From contig CM076851.1 of NCBI GenBank assembly GCA_039519185.1, positions 55,768,227 to 55,832,226 on the forward strand: DNA of 64,000 nucleotides. Reading direction: 5' to 3'. The first letter of the stretch is position 1. Each line of letters starts with the position of its first letter. Source of the stretch: Astragalus membranaceus (lineage: Eukaryota > Streptophyta > Magnoliopsida > Fabales > Fabaceae). Below are positions 10,196-20,522 of the stretch, one piece after another. The notes under the pieces were generated by a model that saw only the letters and a list, made by a program, of their open reading frames with translations, was not told the origin of the DNA and did not search any database. The position numbers were made by a program, and so were the translations under genes.

Positions 10196-11580
10196 GCCCT
10201 AGAGGGCCCCAAAACACGTTTCTCAGGATGGCATCAAGCGCATCCTGGAAGGCACCAAGGCGCCCCAGGGGGCGCCAAAACATGTTTCGCAGGAGGGCGC
10301 CAACATCAGGAATCCTGACACAAGGCTCCCATGGCGCCCATGAGGGCGCCAGATCCTGCTCCAAGAGGCGGCAGCCAAGACAACATGACAAGGCCCCCAT
10401 GGCGCCTATGAGGGCGTCGAATCCTGCTCCACGAGGACACACCTAGCACACGCACGCAAGGAACAACACCAAGGGCGCCCAGGAGGGTGCCAAATCTTAG
10501 GAACAAACAAGCGTCCAGCAAGGCACCCAGGAGGGCGCCAACAGCAGAACTTAGCACTCCGGCAAGAGGCTAAGAAAAGAAGCTAAGTGTCACCACAATT
10601 ACCAAGTGATAGAGAAGTAGCAAGGTCGGACGAACAATCGGGAAAAAGACAAGTCCCCTTGATGGCAAGCTGAACCTGAAAATATCAAATCAAAAAGCAA
10701 GTCAAAATAAGGAATAGAACAACAACAAACAAGGAGATGCAAAATCTAAAGTCGGAACCAACACCCAAGAGGGCGCCTGGAAGGGCGCCAAAACCAGGCA
10801 ACACAAGGCGCCCATGAGGGCGCCAGATCCCCTCTCGCCAATCACCAACCACAAGGCGCCCATGAGGTCGCCACTCCTTGTTTCACCAAGCATCAACCAC
10901 AAGGAGCCCAAGAGGGCGCCACCCCATCTTGGCGCATCATCAAACAACAAGGCGCCCATGAGGGCGCCAATCTCTCTCATACAAAGTATCGAGCACAAGG
11001 CGCCCATGAGGGCACCACTCCCCGATGTGCAAAACACCAAGTGTAAGGTGCCCATGAGGGCGCCAACCTCTCTTGTGCGAATCATCGAGCACAAGGCGCC
11101 CATGAGGGCGTCACTCCCCTACTTTTGCGAAACACCAACTGTAAGGTGCCTATGAGGGCGCCAATCCCTCTCATACAAAACATCGAGCACAAAGCGCCCA
11201 TGAGGGAACCTCCCCCGATGTACAAATCACCAAGTGCAAGGCGCCCATGAGGGCGCCAATTCCTCTCATGCAAACCATCGAGTACAAGGCGCCCTTGAGG
11301 GCGCCACCCTCCATTTTGCAACTCGCCCATCACAAGGCGCCCTTGAGGGCTCCACCCTCCATCTCACCAAACAGTGCCCGAGGCGCCCACGAGGGCACCA
11401 GCATTAGGATGTCTTAGCACCTTGGCCCAAGGCGCCCAAGAGGGCACCAACATCAGGGGGCATGGCACAGGGCGCCCAAGGGGGCGCCAATCTCAGAGCA
11501 TCCTGGCACAAGGCGCTCAAGAGGGCGCCAGCCTCAGAGCACTTGGCACAAGACGATGCCAACATCAGGATACGTCACCC
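10196..11580 (+). repeat. 48-bp tandem array rich in GGCGCC
   Basis: From 10805 to about 11560 the block AAGGCGCCCATGAGGGCGCC recurs every 47-48 bases (10805, 10853, 10901, 10949, 10997 and on), about 16 copies. A less regular version occupies 10196-10560, and 10560-10745 is non-repetitive. Each unit holds two GGCGCC palindromes six bases apart. Open frames on both strands here are products of the repeat. It lies in the 3' UTR, just upstream of the polypurine tract. Confidence 0.9.
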
Positions 11581-11828
11581 TAGCTTGGTGCCGGGCACAA
11601 GGGTTACACCGAATGAGGTGTGAGTCACGGTCGCAACAAAGTGATCTCATACGACCCGACAAGATAGACAAAGCAACACTTAGAAAAAATTTCTCCTTTT
11701 TTTTTTTACTCTAGAGAGTGGAAATGACAGAACACTGTTGTTACAAAGGCAGTGTCCCGCGTAACCTCACAGATCCGGCAAACCGATGAAAATCCTTCAA
11801 GCCAAGACCATCCTTCGAAATAATCTCG

Positions 11829-11842
11829 GCTTGGGGGGCAAC
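11829..11842 (+). promoter_or_regulatory. Polypurine tract of the Tat-like element
   Basis: GCTTGGGGGGCAAC directly precedes the LTR TG at 11843. It primes plus-strand DNA synthesis. Confidence 0.75.
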
Positions 11843-12206
11843 TGTTCTGGAGTGGATCGAGGGGTCCCATCAGCAAAACCAGGAGGTGCATTCAGCAATT
11901 GGAATGGATTAGCCCAATCAATCCAGCCCATGTCCACCTCACGCGAGCCCAACATGCTTGGACGGTCAAGATCGACTCTACCCATCCAACGATCCACGAG
12001 AGGGCACGATTTCCTATAAATACAGGCAAACTTTGCCCTAAGAAAGGTTCAATCTCCAATCCTTAGTACCTTCACTCATATATTCTATATACTGACTTGA
12101 GCGTCGGAGTGGCTTGCAGGTACCCCCGGGCGCTCACTGACCTCCTGCCAGGACAGCAAGAGACCTACCAACAGCAGCCGACCAAAAAGCTGCTCGGTAC
12201 TGAACA
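11843..12206 (+). repeat. 3' LTR of the Tat-like element (364 bp)
   Basis: It starts TGTTCTGG after the polypurine tract and ends GAACA at 12206, giving TGTT/AACA ends. A TATA box (TATAAATA) lies at 12015-12022. The LINE frame begins within a few bases of the end, consistent with insertion into the LINE. Confidence 0.7.
12015..12022 (+). promoter_or_regulatory. TATA box of the Tat-like LTR
   Basis: TATAAATA, about 190 bases before the LTR end. Transcription would start near 12045-12050. Confidence 0.65.
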
Positions 12207-12211
12207 TATCG

Positions 12212-12740
12212 TGTATCTGACAATAGACATGGAGTAGTACTGGCGGATTTTGGATTGTGGTGTGGTGGGACTTGGCAGTGGCAAATTAAATGGAATAGGA
12301 GCATGAATGAGGAGGAGGAAGGCATGGTCAGGCTATTGAACGACTTTCTGTTGCCTTTAAATCCAACTGCAGTGTTGAGAATAAATGGGTTTGGAGTAGA
12401 CGCTAATTCTATGTATAAGGTGAGTTCTGCTTATCGTTACTTGCTCAACCTGTGCGAAACAGATTCAGTAGAAGGTAGCGAAAGTGTGTTGCTGTCCAAA
12501 CTGTGGAAAACAACAGCACCATCGAAATTTCTAGTCCACGGTCGGAGAGTTTTGCTCTACAGCTTACCCAGGTAGACAAAATTACAACGCAAAGGTATTC
12601 TCCATTTTAATCCAAGTTCAACCAGTGTTTTCTGCTTCACACATGATGAGGAGTAAGATCACTTGTTCTTATTATGTTCTACTTCAGCACTCTTATGGAA
12701 AACAATGGAATCATGGTTAGGTGTCAATATAAGGGGTGCA
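12212..12740 (+). pseudogene. LINE reverse transcriptase C-terminal (zf-RVT) fragment
   Basis: The frame starting near 12250 reads WCGGTWQWQIKWNRSMNEEE and then GFGVDANSMYKVSSAYRYL, LWKTTAPSKFLVHGRRVLL and, after 12575, THDEE, HLFLLCSTSALLWKTMESWLG. This is the zinc-binding domain after the RT of plant L1-like LINEs (W-x-W, SAY, LWK-x3-P-K-F, C-x-x-H-LF-x-x-C). A stop at 12573 and another near 12655 break it. The 5' part would lie across the Tat insertion and beyond the window. Confidence 0.8.
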
Positions 12741-12743
12741 AGC

Positions 12744-13129
12744 TGTGACAAATTCACAGTCACAATCATTAATTTCCTAAGTTTTTACTGCTTTCTCTGA
12801 TGTTTTACTGTTATTCTCTCAGTCTCTGCTAGGTTCATTTCTAGCTGTTATTTTGTTTTTAGTGGATGCTTCTAGATGGTATTAGCTGTCCAATAGCTGG
12901 GTAATATACCCTGTACTGATGTAATCTTTTGGCTGGTTTATATACGTAGTCCTATCATGAATGAAATCATCAACAATCATTAAATATCCTCACTTTCTAC
13001 ATTTATTTCTGTGCGCTAATCATTGTGCAATCTTCACCAAATAGTATTCATTCATTACTATTTCTGAATATTGTCTAACTATTACCGGATTATTCTCTAA
13101 TAGTTTTTGTTCTGTTGCTCTCTATTACA
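12744..13129 (+). repeat. LTR of a short-LTR Ty3/gypsy element (386 bp)
   Basis: It starts TGTGACAAATTC and ends TCTATTACA, directly before an initiator-Met primer site. It contains AATATACCCTGTACTG and a late TTTATATACG. No matching 3' LTR is present, because the element is broken at about 14146. Confidence 0.75.
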
Positions 13130-13131
13130 AT

Positions 13132-13143
13132 TGGTATCAGAAG
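13132..13143 (+). promoter_or_regulatory. Primer-binding site, initiator tRNA-Met
   Basis: TGGTATCAGAAG, two bases after the LTR end. It differs from the usual TGGTATCAGAGC near its end. Confidence 0.8.
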
Positions 13144-13160
13144 GTTACAATTCTTCTACA

Positions 13161-14146
13161 ATGACTCTTTCTCAAAACATTCAAGAGCTGGAACGAAGAT
13201 TTGATGATCGCACCGAGGAGTTTAACACTTGCTTGAACTAGATTCAAACTCAGATGACTAATGGCATGGAAGAGATTCACCTCATTTTACAGCAGCTCCA
13301 ACGTGATGCCATTCCAACACCGCCTCCACCCCCACTACCACCACAACCTCTTAACCTAAAGCCTCAGCCCACCCATCATTGTTCCACGCGTATCTCCAAA
13401 GTAGATTTTCCTCTCTTTGATGGACACAATGTACATGATTGGGTTACTTCCAGAGTTCATCTTGCGTCGATTCATTTCGAAGGTCTTGCATTGCAATGGA
13501 ACCTCAACTACATGCACCAGATGTTTTGACGTTTATCCTCTATGGTAGCAGTAGATGGTGTATGTTACCACTCACTTCAGTGACGCTTTTGAGGATCGCC
13601 TAGCCACGCTTGTGCAGATCAAGCACACTGGAACTCTGCAGGAGTATGTGGATGCCTTTGAGCTGGCATTGACACAAGTGATTCTTATTCTTGAGCATGG
13701 TTTAAGCATTTTCTTAGCTTGGTTAGAACATAGTACTCAGATGCATGTTCGAATGTTTATCCCAACTTCTATTGCTCAAGCTACAAATCTTGCTGGGTTA
13801 CATGAACCCTCTAAAACTGTAGCAACCAAACCATTAACCCGATTCACAAACTGGAAAGCATCTTCTTTTGGAACCAAAGCCCAACCCTCAACCCAAACAC
13901 CCCCATCTCCTAGTGACCCAAACACAACCCAAAAACCTCTCTTCAACAGAACTACCTGAACTTTTTCTACTACTGACATGGCAGAGAGACGTGCTAAAGG
14001 TCTCTGAATGTTTTGTGATGAGCCCTACAAGCTATGACATGAATGAGTAGTTACCAAACAATGAGAGTTGTACTGGAATGTATAATAAGAAGTTGCTTCA
14101 CATTTTGCTTGATAGTGGTAGTACCCACAACGTTTTAGACTTGGAA
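13161..14146 (+). pseudogene. Decayed gag with start of protease, chromovirus-like gypsy
   Basis: ATG at 13161 starts a Gag N-terminus (IQELERRF) that meets a TAG at about 13240. The frame resumes with a Pro-rich linker, VDFPLFDGHNVHDWV and RVHLASIHFEGLALQWNLNYM. After a small internal break the capsid part continues at 13555 (HFSDAFEDRLATLVQIKHTG, HSTQMHVRMF). Zinc-knuckle traces follow (13970-14030) and then the protease motif LLDSGSTHNVLDLE at 14100-14140. Homology stops at 14146, where Ogre-C sequence starts. Several stops and frameshifts make it non-functional. Confidence 0.75.
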
Positions 14147-14180
14147 TCAGGCGTATTAAACCAGGATTGCGAGGTTGACA

Positions 14181-14192
14181 AGATGTACATCT
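14181..14192. repeat. GTAC-centred palindrome AGATGTACATCT (duplicate)
   Basis: Perfect 12-bp palindrome in the duplicated left part of the Ogre-C LTR; same sequence as 14408-14419. Confidence 0.85.
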
Positions 14193-14235
14193 CAATCAAG
14201 CTCAATTGATTATTTATTAGAGGAAAATTAATTTA

Positions 14236-14300
14236 GCTTGACGGGGAAGCCCCGCTCCTACGTATCTCCGAAGCGGAGAATCAAAGGCTACGTAGTTCTT
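14236..14300 (-). other. Ogre hairpin module, Ogre-C copy
   Basis: Sense (minus) order: CTACGTA, CCTTTGAT, hairpin 1 TCTCCG-CTT-CGGAGA, TACGTAG, GAG, hairpin 2 CGGGG-CTT-CCCCG, TCAAGC. The two ACGT-core arms can pair with each other. Both hairpin stems are perfect, but the stem sequences differ from those of the other copies. Confidence 0.7.
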
Positions 14301-14407
14301 CTAGAAAATATTTGTGTGTTTAATTGATTTTATTATTTTTTTGACAGGGGTTTAAGACCACCAAGCTGTACAACTCAGGCGTCTTAAACCGGGTTGTGGG
14401 TTTGACA

Positions 14408-14419
14408 AGATGTACATCT
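14408..14419. repeat. GTAC-centred palindrome AGATGTACATCT, Ogre-C type
   Basis: Perfect 12-bp palindrome within the cassette that in Ogre-A carries CGACTGTACAGTCG and in Ogre-B CGGCCGTACGGCCG. A second, one-mismatch palindrome (AGCTGTACAACT) lies about 45 bases to the left. Confidence 0.85.
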
Positions 14420-14626
14420 CAATCAAACCAATTTTTATTGTTTTTATTTTTTTTTTTTTGTAAAAAAAGAACTCAATTTTTGAGGAGAAATAATAGAAGG
14501 AAGAAAAAGGGGGTGAAATAATAAAATAGGGGTATAATTAATAAAAAGGGGTTACATTAGGAAAAGTGGGGTGGGGTTTGCGAAAGGGGTCGTATAAAAA
14601 AATGGCGTGCAGACAGCAGCCCATTA

Positions 14627-15261
14627 TCATTTTTTAGTGGGCTTGTCTGTATCTCTCTTAAAAAAAGATGTGGGCTTCAGGGGGCGCGCAAAGTAAGCGC
14701 AGTGGTGCAGGAAGCAATTTAAAGTAAAAGTAAAATAAACAAAATAACATAAGCCCAACGGACCATATAATATAACCACTAACGAATGTACTCTAATTTT
14801 CCTCTTCTTCTCCTTATGCGCCGCATAGGGAGAGAGAACAAAACTTTGGAGAGAGAAAATAAGAGAGAGAGAGAGAGAACGAAAGAAAGGAGGAGGAAGA
14901 TGAGAGGGAGAACGAATTTTTTTCTTCCACCATGAAAGGGAGAGCTCGCGAGGGTGAGAGAGAGAAGATGAAGAACGAAAATGAAGTGGAGGGAGAAGAG
15001 AGAGAGGGATGGACGGAGGGGATGAGAGGGTGGTGCGAAGGTGGCTCATGGTGGTGAGTGGTGATGGGAGAAATGGGTGATTGATGGTGATGATTTCCTC
15101 TCCCTCATAATTTCAATCTCTTTCTTTTGCATCTCCTCAAAACTTACTTCTTCTTTTTTGTTTCTTGGTTTACTGTGTGTATTGTTTGTGTGGTGTGGAG
15201 ATGAAAATGGGTGTTTGGGGTGGTGAGAGAGAGAAAACGACGGTGGTGGTGGGTGGTTCAT
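14627..15261 (-). other. Ser/Pro/His-rich open frames in the Ogre-C LTR leader
   Basis: Two overlapping open frames, 15261-15046 (71 aa) and 15049-14627 (140 aa), lie just downstream of the TATA box in sense orientation. They translate the CCACC-rich and CT-rich leader sequence. Ogre-A and Ogre-B have longer frames at the same place. I recognise no domain; low complexity alone could keep the frame open. Confidence 0.3.
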
Positions 15262-15395
15262 GGTGGTGTACAGTGGCGGCTGTGATGGTGGTGTTGTGGC
15301 TCCCTCTTCTCATTCTCTTCTCTCATTTTTTTGTTTTTTTAGTGTTCTCTGTTGTTGTTTTTTAAAAAATCCTCCTTTTTGATTTCTGGTTTGAG

Positions 15396-15403
15396 TTTTT
15401 ATA
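15396..15403 (-). promoter_or_regulatory. Ogre-C TATA box
   Basis: Minus-strand TATAAAAA, inside CTATAAAAACTC. Upstream at 15470-15434 is a 36-base block, GCTCCACTACTCTG...TGCAAAAGCATAACA, shared with Ogre-A at nearly the same distance (about 31 bases) from the TATA. Confidence 0.65.
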
Positions 15404-15934
15404 GAGCCAACTAGCATATTGAGACAAATTGGTTGTTATGCTTTTGCAGGAAAAATCAGAGTAGTGGAGCAGCAACACTACTCTGCAAAGCTGTCTTTGT
15501 TGGAGCAAAAGAGGAAAAGGTAGGGAGCTTGAAGAAAGGAGGACTTGGCTTGAGGCTGAAAATAGCAATAGTACCAACAGTATAACAACAGCATGCTGCA
15601 CATGTCTCTCTATTTTTTTTTTGAAAATTTGTAATTGTACTTTCCTATTTTTTTTTTTGTAATTTTCGTTTTTTATTTTTTAATTTTTTTAAATTTTTTT
15701 AATGTGTAATAAAAAAAAATATTTGATGTTAAAACAAATTTTTTGATTTAACGTTTTTTTCTAAAAAAAAAGTTCTGCTAATGATTATAATAATAATGGT
15801 AAAAATGCAAAAAAAATCACGGATAAGTCCAAAATGACGCAAAAATCGATTAAAATCACAAAATGCATAAAAATGATATTTTCAGATTTTTTTGAAAATA
15901 ATGTAAAAATACCGGTTAAAACCGGGTGTTCACA

Positions 15935-15943
15935 GTTGCCCCT
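15935..15943 (-). promoter_or_regulatory. Ogre-C polypurine tract
   Basis: Minus-strand AGGGGCAAC directly before the LTR start TGTGAAC. It resembles the GGGGCAAC and AGGGGCAGC tracts of the other Ogre and Tat elements here. Confidence 0.7.
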
Positions 15944-18900
15944 ATGTACTTATTTTACTACAAAATAACACCTTAAATAAGAGTTTTTGTGTTATTGTAG
16001 TAGGAAATAAGTACAGATATGAACCTCGATTTTAGTCCATGACATATGCGAACGCAAAGTGATGCTAAAATTAAAAGGACCAATGTCGGGGCTGAATCGG
16101 TAGCATGTAGTGCCAGGGCGTAACCGGTAGCACAAAAGAATAAGACAATGCCAGGGCGTAACCGGTAGCATGAAAATAAAAGTGCAATGCCAGGGCGTAA
16201 TCGGTAGCATGCAGTGCCAGGGGGTAACCGGTAGCACAAAAGAATAAGACAATGCCAGGGCGTAACCGGTAGCATGAAAATAAAAGTGCAATGCCAGGGC
16301 GTAACCGGTAGCATGCAGTGCTAGGGCGTAATCGGTAGCACAAAAGAATAAGACAATGCTAGGGCGTAACTGATAGCATGAAAATAAAAGAGCATTGCCA
16401 GGGCGTAACCGGTAGCATGCAGTGCCAGGGCGTAACCGGTAGCACAAAAGAATAAGACAATGCCAGTGCGTAACCGGTAGCATACAGTGCCCCAAGAGTA
16501 GAATACACTGATGTAGCCAGCGAAATCTCACTCACCAAGGGTCATACAAAATTTTTTATCCCATGAGCTGGTGCCCCTTGAAGAAGACTACACTACTGTA
16601 GCAGACGAAGTTTGACTTATGAACATCTTGCCAATTGTTTGCCACAGTATTGGTGAAAGGAATTGCTCAGAGAGAATATTAAATTGGTATAGCAAGAAAA
16701 GTTCAATTCATGCAGGGTTGTGCAAAATTTTGTTGGCTCAGAGTGGGATTTCTCGGGACTCCCAAGGTTACCTCAAACCTCAAAAATTTCCCCAATGTGT
16801 CATTCTGTTAGACTCGAAAAGAAGAAATTACGCTAGTGAATGAACATGTCAAACATAGAAATTGCCCTTGTGAACCACATAAATGTTTTGAGGTAAGTCA
16901 ATTTCCCCCTTCGTGCCCTAATTTTTTCCTAGACTGCTCTTGCGGGTTTTCAGTCTAGCGGGCTTTGATTCAATTTTTTTAAGACCCTAATTTTTGCCTA
17001 GACCGCCCTTTCGGGTTTTCGATCTAGCGAGATTTGATTGACCCTAACTTTGGCCTAGACCGCCCTTTCGGGTTTTCGATCTAGCGGGTCTCATTCTTTT
17101 TTTTTTCACTTTCTTATTGTTCATTTTTTTAGAGCAAATAATAATTGAAAGAAAATAAATGATTTATCTCAAAATTAACATTATGAAAATGAAAATAATC
17201 ATTCATCTTTCAGAGTGGACCTTTAGAGGCTTATAACGTGGCTATGAGTTATGGGTTAAGAAGAAAAAAGGGTTAGAAGGTTTAAGAAATTTTTTCATGG
17301 GTTATGGGTTAAGAAGAAAAAAAGATTAGAAGGCTTAAAAAAAACTTTATGGGCTAAAAGGATTAAGGATCTCTAGTGCATTCAACTTTCTATTGTGCTC
17401 CAAAACATCAACTTTTTCTTGTCAAACCCATCCATTCTTCTTCTTACATGTTTTATTTTTTTTTTCATTTCTTGACTTTTTCCATTTTTCTTTCTTCCTT
17501 TCCTCCTTTGTCTCCACTTCATTTAAGACTCCTTTTCTCTCTTTTTTTTCCGCCATTTGCCATCATTGCTTTATTCCCAACTTTTTTTTTGACTTTTGTC
17601 CTTCCTTTCCTCCATTGCTCCTGATATTTATCTTATTGATTATCTACCTTGGGAATTCATAGGATAATCTTAAATACACTAAAGTCCACTGTAGTGTTAA
17701 TCCTTGTTCAGGGTCAATTGAAAAGGAAAATTTGGGCCCAAAGGGGGGACGAACATCAATGGGTATAATACTTTTTATTTAGAAAATATTCCACTCTTCA
17801 TTTCAAATCATGATTTCTCATTTTCAAACATTAATTTTGAAACAACATTAGCGCATGGCTAACATTATTCTCTTAAAGAATTCTTTTGCTCTCTTTTTCT
17901 TTTACATTTTTCTTTTTTTTTTTTGCTTTTTTTTTGGGGGAATTGGACCTTTAAACACCGACATCCATTCATTAGCTCATCCTCGAATGACACACACACA
18001 AAAGGGCTTTGAGAATTATAGCTTGAGGCAACCGCTAAACTGAGGACCAAATCTTAAAGCGATAATGGGGTGTAAAGAATTGGACAGAGCTTTTAAGTCC
18101 ATGCAAATCCATTAATATAAAGTTTCAACAAAGCCAACTTGCCTTTACACAACATGATTACAAAGCGCTAATGACAATCATATTTTTCTGCTTTGAGCTT
18201 TTAGTTCAAGAACTAATTCCCAACCTTATGTCTCCCTTCCCTTTTTGAATGCCCCATGAAATCTTCCCACTCAAAAGAATGATCTGATTCCATGAGTTAA
18301 AGCTTGATTGGTATCCACCTTGATGCAAGAACACAAAATTCAACTTTCTCTTGTGAAAAAAATGTGGATGGACACTCAATAACTTTTAAAATTCTTTATT
18401 TCAAGAAAATTATGACAATTGAAAATGTGTCCAAAGAAAAAAAATGATGTTATGGAGTGCATGAATATATTTTATGTATGCAAACATACATGCTAAGATG
18501 CAATTGTTCATTTTGTTTTGTGATTTTTTTATTGTTCTTATGTATGAAATGCAATGCAATTCTATTTACGCGTTTAAGTATGTACACCATACAACAATTT
18601 TTTATTTATGTATAGACAAAGAAAAATGAAATATGGGGAATTCTTATGATGTTATGCTATGAAAGTGCATGAACTTAGAGCCATCATACCAATGTTTATC
18701 CTATGATGCCACATTCAATGTGTTTCTTTTAAGAGACACCATGCAATTTTTTATTTATTCATTTGCAAAGTTTTTTTTTAGAATGCAACATGACCTTTTA
18801 TGCTTGAAATGCAATGCAATTCTAGTAATTTTTTACTTTTTTTTAAGGAAATATGCTATGATGATTGTCAAATTAATGACAATACATTTTGATGCACTTA

Positions 18901-19072
18901 CTCATAACATATGGACAACATGCGACAATAGGGAGAAGTTTTTTATTTTCATACATTTTTTGAATTGTTTTTATGCATGAAATGCAATGCAATTTCCTAA
19001 TTTGTATTTATTTGAAGGAAATATGTTATGCAGCTTAGGGATTGACTATGCGACTTGTTTTATTTACCCATG
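15944..19072 (-). mobile_element. Ogre-C internal 3' UTR, non-coding, truncated by Ogre-A
   Basis: No gag or pol is visible on either strand. The stretch holds a tandem array (16080-16490), three copies of CCTAGACYGCYCTTKCGGG with GGTTTTCGATCTAGCG (16905-17095), and an A/T-rich part with three copies of AAATGCAATGCAATT (about 18546, 18806, 18976). Similar blocks occur in Ogre-B at 47700-47790 and, in reverse orientation, in Ogre-A near 25850, which identifies this as Ogre 3' UTR. It ends where the Ogre-A LTR begins; the rest would lie beyond the window. Confidence 0.65.
16080..16490. repeat. Tandem array with trimeric higher-order unit (about 104 bp)
   Basis: Eleven to twelve copies of the core TGCCAGGGCGTAACCGGTAG occur. 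The spacers follow a fixed order: core plus CACAAAAGAATAAGACA, core plus CATGAAAATAAAAGTGCA, core plus CATGCA. This gives a repeat of about 103-106 bases seen from 16107, 16213, 16316 and 16420. Long minus-strand open frames here are translations of the repeat. Confidence 0.9.
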
Positions 19073-19678
19073 CGTCATACCCTAATTTTGTCCGGCTAAT
19101 TTAAAGCTTACTAGAAAATCCAAAATATTGTTTTTGTCGTTTATGTGTGTCGTTCCCAGTCGTGTATAGGCGTGTTACTTCTCATTGTGCGCGTGTGCGA
19201 TTCTTAATAATGTACACATTTTTGTCCTCGTTGCGAATGCGTGTTCGCATCTTGTCGTCGTGTACGAGTGCTCATTTTAGTACTCGTTATTTTATTGTTA
19301 TAGGTATTAGTTTAATAAGAAAATGTAATAAAAAAATCAGATTTGAATAACTGCTTTTTATTATTACTATAATCAGTTTTTTTTGAAGTCAACTTTAGTA
19401 CATACATGTAGACAAAAATAAATTAAATACAAAATGGTACAAAAAAATTAATTAAAAAGCAAAAACTAAATAAAAAGCAAGGCAGCACAAGTTGCTGTCC
19501 TTTCTGAAAATCTTTTTGAGCATTATGCCAAAGCCCATTTCTACATCTTCTTTATTGTCTTCCCATTCTTGGCAAAAATGCTGGCCTTGCAAACAGCATA
19601 CCACCACCTCTGCTCCACTACTCTGCCTTCTCTGCAAAAGCATAACAGCACCATTTTTGTCCCATTAATTTACTAATC

Positions 19679-19686
19679 TATAAAAA
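19679..19686 (+). promoter_or_regulatory. Ogre-A 5' LTR TATA box and upstream block
   Basis: TATAAAAA inside TCTATAAAAAACTC. The upstream block 19611-19647 (TGCTCCACTACTCTG ... TGCAAAAGCATAACA) is shared with Ogre-C at the same spacing. Transcription would start near 19710, so all later features of the LTR would be in the leader RNA. Confidence 0.7.
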
Positions 19687-19856
19687 ACTCAGCTGAGAGA
19701 CAGATGGGGGGGACGAAAACGCAGTGACACAGAAACACAGCCACACAGGGGGTCAGAAATCAAAAACAAAAAAAAGGAAAAAGGGAAAAAAGGAGCTTGA
19801 AGCTCTCCATATGGTGGCCACCACCGTGACCATCAAGGTCACCCACAGCCACCACC

Positions 19857-20522
19857 GTGACCATCAAGGTCACCCACAGCCACCGCCGCAACAAAACACC
19901 ATCACGACCTCACCTCCACCATAATCTTCACCATCAACCACCGCGGCCAGCCCCGGTCGCCACCAGCCTTGAACCACCACCCAAATGCTCCTCCGTACCC
20001 CTTCTCCTCTCCGTTCCCAAAAACAGTCGTAAAACACCCAACAACCCAAAATGCCACCAAACAGTCCCACCCCTCTCTGTAAACTGCCGCATCACCACCC
20101 ACTACCACACCGTCCACCACCCCCTGCAACCACCTAAGACCACCGCGACCACCCTTGGTCATCTTTCAACCACCGTAGCCCGCGTCAACACCATAACCAC
20201 CCTCACCATCGCGAATCCAAAACACTACCACCTCCGTCGCTCCTCTCGCTCACTCCATCGTAGCCCAGCCGCCAAAAACCGTAACCCATCCGCAAAAACC
20301 GTAGCCAAGTCGTCAACCCATATACGCTGTCAGAATCACCAAAACGCCTTGCGCCTTTCTCCTCGTCATCGCCGGCCATGGATCCACCGTGAAGCCTCCT
20401 CTTCCGCTCCCCGTCGTATTTCTCTCTCCCTCGCCGCCGTTCGCATCGCCACCGCCATCTCCGTTTTCTCACTCCCTCAACCTCGCGAATCTCGCCCACT
20501 CTATTTCCCTCACCGCCGGTGA
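19857..20522 (+). CDS. Unknown His/Pro/Arg-rich LTR leader ORF, 221 aa
   Basis: This is an open frame in sense orientation, starting about 150 bases after the predicted transcription start. Composition is dominated by His, Pro, Thr, Ser and Arg, with blocks such as PHLHHNLHHQPPRPAPVATS and a basic Ser/Arg-rich second half. I recognise no domain, signal peptide or membrane segment. The 3' LTR copy (31009-31689) keeps the frame at 226 codons, and Ogre-B has a related-looking frame in the same place. CCACC- and CT-repeats are naturally poor in stop codons, so it may not be translated. Confidence 0.3.
   Translation: MTIKVTHSHRRNKTPSRPHLHHNLHHQPPRPAPVATSLEPPPKCSSVPLLLSVPKNSRKTPNNPKCHQTVPPLSVNCRITTHYHTVHHPLQPPKTTATTLGHLSTTVARVNTITTLTIANPKHYHLRRSSRSLHRSPAAKNRNPSAKTVAKSSTHIRCQNHQNALRLSPRHRRPWIHREASSSAPRRISLSLAAVRIATAISVFSLPQPRESRPLYFPHRR

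Larger units (their letters stand above)
10189..12206 (+). mobile_element. 3' end of a Tat/Retand-like Ty3/gypsy element
   Basis: A non-coding 3' UTR with a tandem array is followed by a polypurine tract and a 364-bp LTR. LTR landmarks include a TATA box and, downstream, ACTTGAGCGTCGGAGTGG, a block I know from Tat/Retand (RIRE2-like) LTRs. The upstream coding part is missing because the Athila element abuts at 10188; the Athila probably inserted into this element. No gag or pol is present here. Confidence 0.75.
14147..15934 (-). repeat. Ogre-C 3' LTR (minus strand, truncated at left)
   Basis: On the minus strand the LTR begins TGTGAACACCCGG at 15934, right after polypurine AGGGGCAAC. It contains a TATA box (15403-15396), a Pro/Ser/His-coding CT-rich leader, a GCGGCGC landmark (14818-14826), the GTAC palindromes and a hairpin module. 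Part of it is tandemly duplicated (14147-14240 resembles 14370-14440). It ends abruptly at 14147 against the gypsy gag. The same order of landmarks in Ogre-A and Ogre-B is the basis for the Ogre call. Confidence 0.72.

Noticed and set aside
10702..11333. Several frames on both strands in the GGCGCC array (for example repeated GALMGAL)
   Set aside because: They are translations of the 48-bp tandem repeat; a unit length divisible by three keeps frames open.
16080..16490. CRISPR-like array of direct repeats with spacers
   Set aside because: The spacers are not unique but repeat in fixed order, and the context is a plant retrotransposon.
15973..16531. Minus-strand frames of 90-179 codons with repeated CYRLRPG
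   Set aside because: They are products of the 104-bp higher-order repeat; no start context or domain.
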